A stretch of 40,756 nt of DNA from Pelomyxa schiedti (lineage: Eukaryota; Evosea; Pelobiontida; Pelomyxidae): positions 1 through 40,756 of the forward strand of contig JAHLWZ010000938.1 of the NCBI GenBank assembly GCA_020536535.1, in the 5' to 3' direction. Numbering within the stretch: the stretch's first letter is position 1; every line of letters begins with the position of its first letter. Below, piece by piece: positions 20,571 to 30,779 of the stretch. The position numbers were made by a program, and so were the translations under genes. The notes under the pieces are model-generated. The model did not search any database. It saw only the letters and a program-made list of their open reading frames with translations, and was not told the origin of the DNA.

Positions 20571-21377
20571 AGCGGGTAATTACCCCCAACGGTCTTCCTG
20601 GAAGTGTTGAGCTCCATCAACGCAACGATGCTGCTGTCGCTGTCAGTGCCACCACCAACCAACGCTGCGGAACAGTTTTGTGCGCTTATCACATCGTCGC
20701 ACCCGCCACGTGTGCTCCCTTGCGCCCCTCGTGGGCCACACATTCGTCCTGGGCCTCCTCCGCCGCGTTCGTCCTGGGCCAGCAAAGGCGACGACGCGCC
20801 GGAAAAAAAAGCGAAAGGAGCCTCGCTGGCCATCACGCGGATCGAGGCATTCACTTGTTATGGAAGATTGAGTGTGCTGCCGATTGTCGTTCACTCTCCG
20901 TGTCAATTTCGGTTCTGTGTTGGGTGTTGGTGAGGGGGAGTGGGGGAGACAATTGATTTCTGATTTCACTGCGCACAGTGCACAGTGTAAGCTTGGGTTC
21001 CTGTGAGTAACGCACAAGAGAACCTTCAGTTCCCAGCAATAGACACACAGTTTGAGTGAATTTTTTCCACTCCAACACAAGGTGCGCCAAGGAATTGGAA
21101 AATCCTGCTGTAAATAGTATAAATTACTTGTCGATAGGTGCCAACGGTGCACTTTGTGTTTTAGAAGAGGACTTTTCACGTGACCCGAAGTGGTACACTG
21201 GCGCAGATGTGTGAAATGCGGGTGGGCGCAGTTCGAAGCTGCACCGACCCAAAAAATGGGGCACTTTGAACCACAGGAAAATTGCTCTGTAAAACACAAA
21301 GTGCGCCACCGTGAACCAGTTATGTCCTGTTTGCGGCAAGGCTGAGTGACAGGAAACTACTTGTGATTGATACCTCA
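20571..21377. other. Spacer between copies 6 and 7, with an inverted repeat
   Basis: About 800 bases without a supported gene. The first 300 are GC-rich and open in several frames on both strands; no family motif is present. An inverted repeat (21145-21163 and 21290-21311) lies in the second half. The two copies flanking this spacer are both on the minus strand, so it should contain the promoter of copy 6. Confidence 0.4.
21145..21311. repeat. Inverted repeat, arms about 20 bp
   Basis: CGGTGCACTTTGTGTTTTA (21145-21163) faces TAAAACACAAAGTGCGCCACCG (21290-21311), which is its reverse complement apart from two or three extra bases. Weaker complementarity continues inward for about 25 bases (TTTTC..GTG..AAGTG on both arms). 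It could fold into a long hairpin or be the remains of a small foldback element. Confidence 0.6.
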
Positions 21378-22952
21378 TCAGGCCTTGTTGCCACCAGAGA
21401 GTGGGAAAGAGTGCGTATGTATCAGGATTGAGATAGGCCTGAAAAATAGCAAAGTGATGACATGATCACCAGAGAACTCCTCTGTCACGTGCATTTCTTT
21501 CATGGATTCACTCATTTGGAACAGAAATCCTCCTTCCACAAAGGCAGCTTTTTGGGCGTCTCTTCCGGACATTGTGCAACTGGGCAAGTAATTCCCGATC
21601 CTCACTGGCTTTCTGGGGTTGTTTACATCCCACACTTCGTACTTATGCTTGTGAAACCCAAAAACACAGTACTCTGACTGGCTCACTGGTGATACAGATG
21701 GGAATTCTGCTTGTAGGCTTTTTTGGGTCAGTTGCAGGCGCCCAGTTCCTTCCTCAATGATAATGACAGAAGCTTGGTTGAACAAAGGCTGATGAGCCAT
21801 TGCTGTGATAAATGAGTGAGTACCACAGTGTTTTGTCAACACAGAGTAGTTTAGACCTATCAAGGGCGCACAGTGATAGGGGTTGAGGTCTCGCCATTGA
21901 GGAGCAGTTGAACTCAACACAACCAGTTTTTTCAGAGAATAGGTTTGTGCAATGTCCACGAGCACCAACTGTAAAAAATTCGCAAAAACACGAGAGAAGC
22001 ATAGCAAGAGACGGTCCTCACATGTGTGGTCCCACTGAGGGGAGCATCGGCCATTGCCGAGTGGCACCACAACAGCCAGAGCACCTGTAGAACAGAGTCT
22101 TTGACACTTTGGAGCCAATGGGAGCCTAACAACCGACAGCTCGCTCCTAGACGTGGACTGGCCACAGAACACAAACCACTTCCCGTTGACGAGGCACGAT
22201 CCGTTCCAGCAGTCCCTCACCGGCAGCCGCGTCCTCTCCCCGGTCGATGTGTCCTGGACGTAGAAGCAGCGGCGCGACCTGGCCACGACGCTGTGCTGGT
22301 TGGAACCCACCAGCTGCTGCCACGCCCTCGCGCGCGCCCACCACCTCAGCCCGTGCGTCAGTGTCAGCAGCACTGTTGACACCCCGAAGTCGCACAGCAG
22401 GGAGCACCCGGGGTGCACGTGCCACTGCAGATAGAAGAACCTCGACCGGCACCACAGCCACGACCACACCAGCCTCACAACCAAAATCCCATAATCCCCC
22501 CCGCTGCCGCTGCTGGCATTGGCCAGTGGGCACGCGGCGCCGCACCTGGGGTGCGTGCCCATCGCGAGAGCCCCAACTTGGTCCCTCATCATCATCACCA
22601 TCGGCGGTCTCCGGGTCGTCGGAGTCTCTGCTGCCGTCGTGGTTTGCCTGGTGGTGCCGACCGGGGCAGTTGCCGATGACGTCACGGTTGTGTGGGGAGC
22701 CACCACGACAACTCTTCCGACGCGGGCGTGGCGGCGGTCCGCCCGTTGTTGCTGCTGATTGTTATTTTGCGTTTTCGTTGTTTTTATGTTTCCGGGAATG
22801 CAAGGAAGGGGTATTGTGTGGAAACTGATGAGCGGATACTCACTCACCAATGAAAGAAAGCGATGAATTCGATTGGCAAAGGGTTTTATTATTTGCTTTT
22901 GTGCTTGTTGTTTGTCGATGTGATACAGAAAGGACTTACTCTTCTTGGGCAT
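21378..22952 (-). CDS. DQVGALAMG-family propeller-like protein, copy 7
   Basis: An intronless frame, open as far as 22988. MVMMMRDQVGALAMG starts at 22601; the conserved leader motif ARVGRVVVVAPHT lies upstream in the same frame, and 22952 is the first Met that includes it without overlapping copy 8. The stretch before that motif looks like untranslated leader, so the real start is uncertain. Landmarks: HPRCGAACPLAN, RLVWSWLWCRSRFFYL, FGVSTVLLTLTHGLRWWA, YVQDTSTGERTRL, LVNGKWFVFCG, LVDIAQTYSLKKLVVLSS, YEVWDVNNPRKPVRI and GGFLFQMSESMKEMHVTEE. It is the most diverged of the typical copies in its centre but nearly identical to them at the 3' end. Confidence 0.72.
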   Translation of the reverse strand: MPKKSKSFLYHIDKQQAQKQIIKPFANRIHRFLSLVSEYPLISFHTIPLPCIPGNIKTTKTQNNNQQQQRADRRHARVGRVVVVAPHTTVTSSATAPVGTTRQTTTAAETPTTRRPPMVMMMRDQVGALAMGTHPRCGAACPLANASSGSGGDYGILVVRLVWSWLWCRSRFFYLQWHVHPGCSLLCDFGVSTVLLTLTHGLRWWARARAWQQLVGSNQHSVVARSRRCFYVQDTSTGERTRLPVRDCWNGSCLVNGKWFVFCGQSTSRSELSVVRLPLAPKCQRLCSTGALAVVVPLGNGRCSPQWDHTCEDRLLLCFSRVFANFLQLVLVDIAQTYSLKKLVVLSSTAPQWRDLNPYHCAPLIGLNYSVLTKHCGTHSFITAMAHQPLFNQASVIIIEEGTGRLQLTQKSLQAEFPSVSPVSQSEYCVFGFHKHKYEVWDVNNPRKPVRIGNYLPSCTMSGRDAQKAAFVEGGFLFQMSESMKEMHVTEEFSGDHVITLLFFRPISILIHTHSFPLSGGNKA

Positions 22953-22960
22953 GGTGAGCT

Positions 22961-24092
22961 TCAGGTAAAACCAGTGACAGAGAAGCACAGGATGCTGTCG
23001 GGAAAACTGATGGTTCCAATAAGCCCACCATGGGGATCTGTGACATCTATCTTCCTGTCGAATTCTCTGTGAAAGAGGAATCCTGATTCAGCTGTAACCC
23101 CTGCGATGCTTGGCCTGCCGGGAACTACCCTCAGTGGCGCTGCAGTGTTGTTGCAGTCCCACAATTCGGCACTGGAATTGCTCTTGCAGATGCAAAACGT
23201 GGAGGAGCTAAGCTTGGACACCCTGTATGTCACTGTGGATATTGACCTTGGTGGTGCACACCCACCCTCGCATAACTCAAACACAGTCCCAGAAGAATAG
23301 CCCGATGCCACTTCCACATACACAACACGTTCACCACTGCACCTCCTCATCACAACTGCTGATGAAAACCTGCTCCAAGCCGGGAGCACCCACCTGGTCA
23401 TGTGCATAACCCCAAGCTCCCGAGTTCTGTATGTTTCACACAAGTCAACCTGCACAAGAATCAGCGTGTCACCACTGCCGTTGAACACGAACATGACGTG
23501 ATCAGCCTCACCACGCACGCCCTGCACGATTCCTGCACAGGACCATGCATCCTCGGGCAGGAAATTGCCCAGCCTGACTTCGGCGTGTTCAGCCGTCAAC
23601 AAGTTGTTCATAGTCAATTCGCCGCTCCCGGTGCAATGTACCAGCCACTTTCTTCCAACATAAATCTCGGCCAATTCGTTGCCCTTGGGCATCAGAACCC
23701 TGTCAGTGCCCGTTTCGACGTGGACGAGGTCGAAGCGCGGGTCGATCAGGCGTTGGGTAGTGTCTGGTCACCACGTGGTCTGGGTCGGAGGCACCTATTC
23801 CAGTCTTGTCACGAATGCAACTTATGGGATCGGCAGGTCTCCTCGTCACCGAGTTGAGGGCACACGACAATGAGAACCTGAGGAACATTGTGCCTCCAGG
23901 CTGGCCGACGAGAACGCCAAACGACACCTCGGTGTACCTCCCGAGGCACCAGTCCCACAATGGCAACGTCGCCAGTGGCGGGAGAGACACAAAGTGACGC
24001 GCGGGGCTCGCCGCACCACACCGATTGTGGGATGCCATCACCAAAGCAAGAACCTGCTGCCGTGCGCAGTGAAGTGTCACGCTGATCATCAC
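22961..24092 (-). pseudogene. Divergent family member copy 8, frameshifted
   Basis: The 5' frame (from ATG 24092) begins with ARQQVLALVMASHNRCGAAS, clearly related to MRDQVGALAMGTHPRCGAAC, then LWDWCLGRYTEVSFGVLV. The 3' frame, ending at 22961, has RFDLVHVETGTDRVLMPKG, GRKWLVHCTG, LVQVDLCETYRTREL, AELWDCNNTAAPLRVV and SGFLFHREFDRKIDVTDP. The two frames are offset and meet near 23760, where the downstream frame has a stop just upstream of the join and no intron of normal length fits. Either a one- or two-base indel has broken the gene or the sequence has an error; if restored by nature it would be a normal family member. Confidence 0.65.
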
Positions 24093-24165
24093 TCAACACC
24101 AAATCCAATCCTCCCGTTTCTGTTTTCATGATGCCAACTTGGACCACAATCAATCCCCCGCGAGG

Positions 24166-25370
24166 GACAGAGACCCCAAAAGAGAAGAGAAGGAAAAACA
24201 AGGCACAACAAATGAAGAAGAAATGGGGTTTTTTTCCCGAAGCTGGATTGTGTTTACATATTTGACTCTATTGTGGGTGGGGGGGCCCAACGTGGCGCAG
24301 CGTTGGCGGGGGAGGAGGGCCGACCGGGGAGACCGCAACCAACCAACACTTTCACGTTGTGACTACGCTGCCCCCCCCCCCCCCCCCCCCCCCCCCGCAC
24401 CGCAATTATGGGGTCTGGAGGGTGCGGGGAGGTGACACAGCGCCCTGCTGTGGGCAGGTGAGGCCACACGTTCAAATTGCTGGAATTATTGGCGCGACGC
24501 CCGGCCGGCTCCCCCCCAACGTCAGCTGCACGCGCCGGCCCCCACGAGCAAGTCCGCATATCGGGCAGCAGCAACAGATCTGCAAGCACGCCATGATGCA
24601 GCCACATAAGATCAAGTAAGCCCCAGCTGTGTGCGTTAACATTAGTCGTAATTAAAAAAAAGGCAACAACAATACCTTTGATGAAGATGACTGATGCACA
24701 CAGTTTGCAAGTATCGTGGTCGCGAGTGTAAAACAAACTAACGACAAAGTAAAAACGCGCAGATGGCCGTCGGTATAATAGAAGAGAATAACGTGGTACC
24801 GTGAGGGTAGAGTAACGTCGTCGCTTGTGTCGTAGTTCTTGTGGTGCTTGTTGTTTCTTTTTTTTTATAAAATAAAAACAAGTCGCGGAGATCGTTTAAA
24901 AGGCGCCGAAATGAAGGGGGAAAAAATTATGGAATCTTCCCAGGTGGGAATCTTACACTGAATTGCGCAGTTGCAACCTCGAAATCTGTTGTCCAATCAT
25001 ACGGCAACCTGAGAATGGATGCCCAGACAGATGGCTGATCAGAGCCATTGAAGTGCAATGCCTAAGAATCGATGGCCAGAGGCGACGTAGTGGAGACATT
25101 AATGTGCAATGGAAGTAACTGTTCAAAAGTTTGTCCTTGTTGAGGGTTGGTTTATTATTATCGGGGGTGCATAAAAGTGTGCCAGCATAAACTGTTGTTG
25201 CTTATTATAATTCAAATACTGAATTGCGCAGTTGCACGAAGTATAGTATAATATCGTCCAGTACATTGGAATGCCCAGAAATAGTGTTGTTATTCAATCG
25301 TCCGTTATCGATTCCAACCAGCCAATACAGTGGCAAAAACAGAAAACGCAAAGGCTTTTACCTTTTACTT
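24166..25370. repeat. Long dispersed direct repeat, copy B
   Basis: Counterpart of copy A (441-1600), same orientation. It contains a C26 run (24371-24396) where copy A has C7. A 19-base unit, ACTGAATTGCGCAGTTGCA, occurs at about 24957 and again at about 25209, so copy B also has an internal duplication that copy A lacks. It lies immediately upstream of the minus-strand family copy 8. Confidence 0.8.
24371..24396. repeat. Poly-C homopolymer (C26)
   Basis: An uninterrupted run of 26 cytosines inside repeat copy B. Copy A has seven at the same place, so the run has expanded; length may also be affected by sequencing. Confidence 0.9.
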
Positions 25371-25885
25371 GCCATTACTGCATGATGAGCCCATCGTGGT
25401 TCCACTCGATATCCGACGGAAAACAAAAACATAGAAACAATCGCAGCTAACTCAGTGTTTCGGTCTCACGTCACCACCCTGCGGACGATCACTCGTAGTT
25501 ACCGTAATGTAACGCTTTATCAAATCCCAGTTTTGGTTTTGGCGGAGTTTGCAAACTGGCACAATCATCCAAATCTACTCCCAGGATCAACTGCGCTTTC
25601 GAATTAGAGGCATGACAACATGTTGTACGTGGGGACTGGATGGTTCATTTGGTTGCATTTTCACTTTTTTCGAATTCCGAAAAAAGGGCACCGGGGAACC
25701 CCAAGACAACACAAAAAACAAAATGATCGATGTATTTCGTTGTGGGGGGTTTGGTTTACGTACTTTGGGGCAATAATGTGAGGTGTGTGCTTTTAAACCC
25801 CACTAGAATCCACTTACTGAGGCAACAAATAAAGAAAAAGCGAACAGGAGCAAAAACAAAGCACAAGCAAACAATCGGCAACAAA
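25371..25885. promoter_or_regulatory. Upstream region of the MRH gene
   Basis: About 500 bases with no supported gene, between repeat B and the secreted protein. ACCGTAAT occurs near 25501. The last 80 bases are A-rich, typical of a 5' leader in this genome. A short open frame at 25549-25776 has no recognisable feature. Confidence 0.35.
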
Positions 25886-26643
25886 ATGAAAACTGCTGTA
25901 GTTATCTTGATGACATTGGGATTGATGGCCGTATCTGCACAACAGGTTGGTTGTTTCCTTGAGCTCAATAAACAAACACAAGAAGAACTAACCTCAGTCA
26001 CATACATCCTTTCACAGTCGTGCACATACCAGACAGTTGGAACCAAGGGCGAAACGCTTTCATTTGATTTGTCACCAATGACATTGGCGAATGGGTGTGT
26101 GCTTGTTTATGCAATTGAATAGCGAACTGTGTTGTGAACAAAATCTTTCACTCACACTCTTTCGCACAGCAACAACTACATGATCAAGGACTCCATGGGC
26201 AGCACATTCTATGCCAATATCTGCGGGAATGCCACAGCTGGCTGCTCACCGGCCCAGGCTGTGTGCCAAAAAGGTTCCAATTCGTACTTCTATGGATGTG
26301 GTGACCTCAGCACCCAGAAGTTCGCTGATGGAGGTTTCTCCCCACCCAATATCCTTCAATTCATTGCCGATTTCGGTAACCCAAACAACAGAGAGCGGAC
26401 CATACAGTGGAGTGACAGTGCTGTACAGCGAGGGTGACTTCTGCGGTTCTATTTCTCGCAGCACAACCATTTACATTGCATGCAGCCTTAGCACTGAGGG
26501 TGAAATTTATGCTGCCGAGGAACCAGGAAGCTGCACTTATACCCTGTGTGTAGTGGTTTTCTAAAATTCCTCCACCACCCAAATCACAACTCACTCATTG
26601 CCCCACCAGATGGATGAAGAGCAAGTACGCTTGCCCTCTGTGA
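25886..26643 (+). CDS. Secreted or lumenal MRH (mannose-6-phosphate receptor homology) domain protein
   Basis: The start at 25886 gives a clear signal peptide (MKTAVVILMTLGLMAVSA). A first intron probably runs from GTTGG after AQQ to TTTCACAG at about 26018, joining to SCTYQTVGTKGETLSFDLSP. Later exons give TFYANICGNATAGC, AVCQKGSNSYFYG, SGVTVLYSEGDFCG, RSTTIYIAC and CTYTLWMKSKYACPL, with the Cys spacing and TFY.NICG / GVT..Y..GD.C / R.T.I...C order of MRH domains, which bind phosphorylated or trimmed mannose glycans in the secretory pathway and lysosomes. Introns at about 26096-26169 and 26334-26391 and one just before the last 25 codons restore the frame. One domain, no membrane segment, about 185 residues. 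The domain call is good; the ligand is not predictable. Confidence 0.7.
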
Positions 26644-26893
26644 TCCACTTCATCCAAAACAAACCAAAACAACCTGTGTTCCACTATCATTAAATTATTG
26701 GCCTCCCACAGAACCGCCTCCTTGATGCACGAATCAAGGAAAAAAAAACCCAAAGAGAAAAAAAAAATAAAACATTATTCTGTGGGCACTCTGGTGCTTG
26801 TGGTAGTAACTGGGCAGTCTAAATTGCCCTCAAAGAGAATCTCGCTGGATTCAACGAAGAGACGGAAGATAAAAACAAAGGGGATACGGCCAG
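26644..26893. promoter_or_regulatory. Intergenic: MRH 3' end and ALDH16 promoter
   Basis: Contains an A-rich tract (about 26740-26775) shortly upstream of the presumed ALDH start. No gene is supported. Confidence 0.35.
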
Positions 26894-29800
26894 ATGAGCG
26901 GATCTGCGACAGCGACACCTTCTGCGGCCAAACCAGCCACCGACATCAACGAGGTACATTTATTTATACACTACAGCTACTTACACAAACCACACTAAAC
27001 GCGGGAGTACGCCGATGTGAACGAGGGGAAAAAAACAAAAAACCAATGAAGCACACGCATTCGTGCGCGATAACAAAACCACCTGATAGATATTTGCCAA
27101 GATGTCGTACGGACCTGCTCCTGAGTCTCAGGCCGCTGTAAACAAGTGGCTACAAGATCACGGCAGAAAGTACTTTTTTATTGTTATTATTCTTTGTTGT
27201 AACTTATGTGTTAGGTTCGGTTTGTTCATTGGGAACCAGTGGGTTCACCCTGAAGGTCGCTCTTACATGAAGTCTGTTGCCCCTGCTACGTTGGAAGTTT
27301 TGGCCGAAACTATGCAGGTATCTGCAAAATACTCTGGGATACGGCCTTAACCTTCTCTCCCCAGGCAACAAGGGAGGATGTGGACGTTACTGTTGTGGCA
27401 GCCAGGACTGCTTTCAATGTATTTTACCTCATTAAGTGTTGATGACTTATGCGAATAGACATGGAGCACAACGCCTGGTAGTACCCGTGCCCGAATTCTC
27501 TACAGCATTGCAAGACATCTCCAAAAGCACTTCAAGGTATTAGCTCTTTTCGCTGGACCAATGCATTTAAATTTTCCAGTTACTCTCCGTTCTTGAGGCT
27601 CTTGATAACGGCAAACCTTTTGTGGAGTCGATGAATGCGGATGTAAAGCTCCTGGTGAGACACTTTTATTATTATGCTGGTTGGGCACAACTCTGCGAAA
27701 CAGAAATGGCTGAATATGCACCCCTTGGTGTAATTGCACAGGTAACATTTTTAATGTTTTGAGGCTTGAGTCATAGTCCCCAGGTTATTCCATGGAATTT
27801 CCCCCTCATGATGCTGGCATGGAAAATTGCTCCTGCACTTGCTATGGGAAACACAGTTATACTGAAGCCAGCTTCAGCAACAAGACTCAGTGCTTTGTTG
27901 TTTGCTGAAATCGTGGCTGAGGCAGGAGTTCCCCCAGGTTTTTTGTTTTTGTTACGAATACATTGATTGACTTTCCCATAGGTGTCATCAACATCCTAAC
28001 AGGACCTGGAAGCATTGGTGGCTACCTCTGTGCCCATCCTGATGTGGATAAAGTGGCTTTTACTGGTTCTACCGAAATTGGTCAAGGACTGAGGAAATCT
28101 GTGAGTGCATCCCAATCAAAGTTCTTTCTTATTTTTTCTATACAAGATTTCTGGCTCTGGCAAAAAAATTTCCCTCGAATTGGGTGGAAAGAGCCCTGTG
28201 CTGGTGTTTGATTCTGCAGACCTGGATGCAGCTGTTGAAGGCGTTATTCAAGCAATCTTCTTCAATCAAGTACAAAACGCACTAAAAAAATCAAGTTTAT
28301 GACCTTCCAAAGGGACAAGTTTGTTGTGCTGGTTCACGTCTTTTGGTTCAAGAGTCAGTCTACACGAAGTTTATTGAAATGCTTAAATTCAGGCTGGGGA
28401 AACACCGTGTAACTGTTTCTTTGGATAAGTGCACAGATATGGGTGCCATTGTAGATGCAGAGCAGCTCAGAACAGTATATTAATACTCGCATTCATCACC
28501 TGCAAACTCTACTAGGTTCAAAGCTATATTGACATTGCCCGTGAGGAAGGTTGCACAGTATGGCAACCTGAAATTGTTGTTCCCACTTCAGGGTACTTCT
28601 TGCCTCCCACAATCATTACAAATGTACAACCTGTATCTCGATGTGTTCAGGTACTTTTCTTCTCGTTTTCTTTATGGTTTTTTAACTTCTTCACAGGAAG
28701 AGGTACTTTTACTCCCCTTCAGAATATTTTTCCTAAGTTTCTAAGATATTCGGACCTGTTCTTTGCTGCATGAGTTTCAGGGTTCCATCTGAAGCTTATG
28801 CTCTGGCCAATAATACCAAGTTTGGATTAGCGTCATCCGTGTGGTCTGAAAACATGTGTCTTCCCCAATATTACACTCGTTCATGCTCACGTTTTCAAGA
28901 AATCTTGCTCTGGAAGCCGCACACGCAATCAAGTCTGGCGTTGTGTGGGTTAATTCACATAATATTTTCGACGCTGCTGCAGGATTTGGTGGCTATGGCG
29001 AAAGTGGGTTTGGAAGAGAAGGTGGTAAAGAAGGTCTTTTCGAGTATGTGAGACCCTCATGGCAGAAACGTCCAAGACCTGACATCTCTAAGGTAAAGCT
29101 AGAAGTAAAGCCATAATAACAAAGCTTCTAATGTTGCAAGATAAGAGATGTTCGGGAATGGTCAGCGGCAACACCTGCGCTACCCCCAGCGCCCACGAGT
29201 TCGCCAATAGCCTCCACTTCTACCTCGCCAGCGAGTGGTTTGTATCCAATACCCCTTGCCACTGGCCTTATCGTACCCACAGACCATGTTGACAGGACGT
29301 GGAAAATACATATTGGAGGAAAACAGCGACGCTCAGATAGCAACCACTATTACACTGTGAAAACCCCCAAAGGTTGAAACGAATTCCGGATGGTCAACTA
29401 ACTGTTGGATCAGGAGCGATTCTTGGCCAAGTCCCAGATTGCAACCGAAAGGACATCCGAGATGCTGTTGAGGCTGCCAACCTTGCCCAAAACTCCTGGG
29501 CCAACTCTGCTCCATTTTTGAAGAGTCAAATAATGTATTACATTGCCGAAAACATGCAGTGCCGACGAGAGGGTATTACATTGAATTTTAAATTGCACCT
29601 TCGTTTAAAACATGACAGAGTTTGCGTCAAGGTTGTCAACAATGACTGGCGTTTCGATGGAAGAGGCACTTCACGAGGTTTACTTTGCGCACTTTATTGC
29701 CACGCTATTTACTTGTGGGTAGGTTGATTTGTCAATTGACAGAATGTTCTATTGGGCATCTTACACGGACAAAAACGGCGGCATCGTGCAAGAAACTCCA

Positions 29801-30420
29801 TGGAAAGGTTTTACTATACAAGTATGCTAACGTTGAGAAAATCGAAGTACTTACGCACCGAAGGTGAATGAGCCAGTTGGAACGATAGGCATTGTGTGCC
29901 CAAACAACAATCCACTTCTGTCATTTATATCTCTCATTGCGCCTGCAATTGCCCGTGGAAATACGATTATTGTGGTACCCTCATCACAGTTCCCCTTGTG
30001 TGCACTGGACATGTACCAGGTAACCTTTTACCCCCGCACACGGTAAGTGCGTTCCACTAACCCTCCAACAGATATTTGACACATCTGACTTGCCTCCCGG
30101 TGTTATCAACATCGTTACCGGAGTTGCCGATCACCTCGCCAAGGTGCTTGTTGACCACCAGAACCTTCGCGCCGTCTGGTACTTTGGTTCCGCTGAGGTA
30201 TTTTCGACCCCGTAACAACAAACAGTTCACGCAATAACCGCATCACCAGGGATCCTACCACGTTGAGTATCTTGCTGCCTCAAACATGAAGCGGACCTGG
30301 GTTTCCTACGGCCAAGTCCGCGATTGGAGTGATCGCCACCAAGGATCCGGTCATGAATTCCTACATCACGCCTGTGAAGTCAAGAACATTTGGCTCCCAG
30401 TAGGCGAAACAGCCTTCTAA
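26894..30420 (+). CDS. ALDH16A1: ALDH16-type double aldehyde dehydrogenase
   Basis: Two aldehyde dehydrogenase domains are joined in one spliced gene, as in ALDH16. A first exon [20 protein letters not shown] (from 26894) splices in phase to [16 protein letters not shown] (27102), the ALDH16 N-terminus; 27102 is the alternative start. Domain 1 has [10 protein letters not shown] (catalytic Asn), [27 protein letters not shown] (general-base Glu), GQVCCAGSR (catalytic Cys), [10 protein letters not shown] and [12 protein letters not shown], so it looks enzymatically complete. An intron that removes the TAA codons near 29117 leads to a Pro/Ser linker and domain 2 ([68 protein letters not shown]), which ends before a catalytic Cys region, closing with [12 protein letters not shown] and TAA 30418-30420. 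About 16-18 introns of 40-75 nt. It probably oxidises aldehydes with NAD(P)+ using domain 1, with domain 2 structural. Confidence 0.92.
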
Positions 30421-30779
30421 AATCCCACATTCAAATCCCTATGCCCTTGCCAGAGAGAAAACAATAAACACTGGAATTTCTGCTTCATTTCGATTTTATT
30501 TCTCCCATTTGTCTCAGTGTTGTTACATTTATTTGACTGTGGTGGTATGTTTGAGTGTATGTGCTAGGTGTAGGATTTGTTGTGAGATTGATTAGTAAAT
30601 AGTTGGGTGCCTGTGCTGTTATTTATGAGCCAGGATGTGGTGTTCTGGGTTCGGCTTGTAGTGATAAGTCAAAGCACTGGGTTTCTGATAGAGATTTCAC
30701 GTTGTTGAGCATTTTGATTATGCTGGCGGTGGTGTCAGTTGGAATTAATTAATTAGGTGGTGATTGTTTTGGGGGGTAG
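30421..30779. other. Convergent 3' spacer
   Basis: Lies between the 3' ends of ALDH16 (+) and the RasGEF gene (-). An AATAAA poly(A) signal at about 30462 serves the ALDH transcript. No gene is seen. Confidence 0.4.

Noticed and set aside
21225-21250. tRNA-like T arm (GCAGTTCGAAGCTGC)
   Set aside because: Only a 4-bp stem; no acceptor stem, anticodon arm or D arm can be built around it.
25340-25365. GGCTTTTACC as the U5 snRNA invariant loop
   Set aside because: No flanking stem, no Sm site downstream, and copy A has an extra base in the loop.
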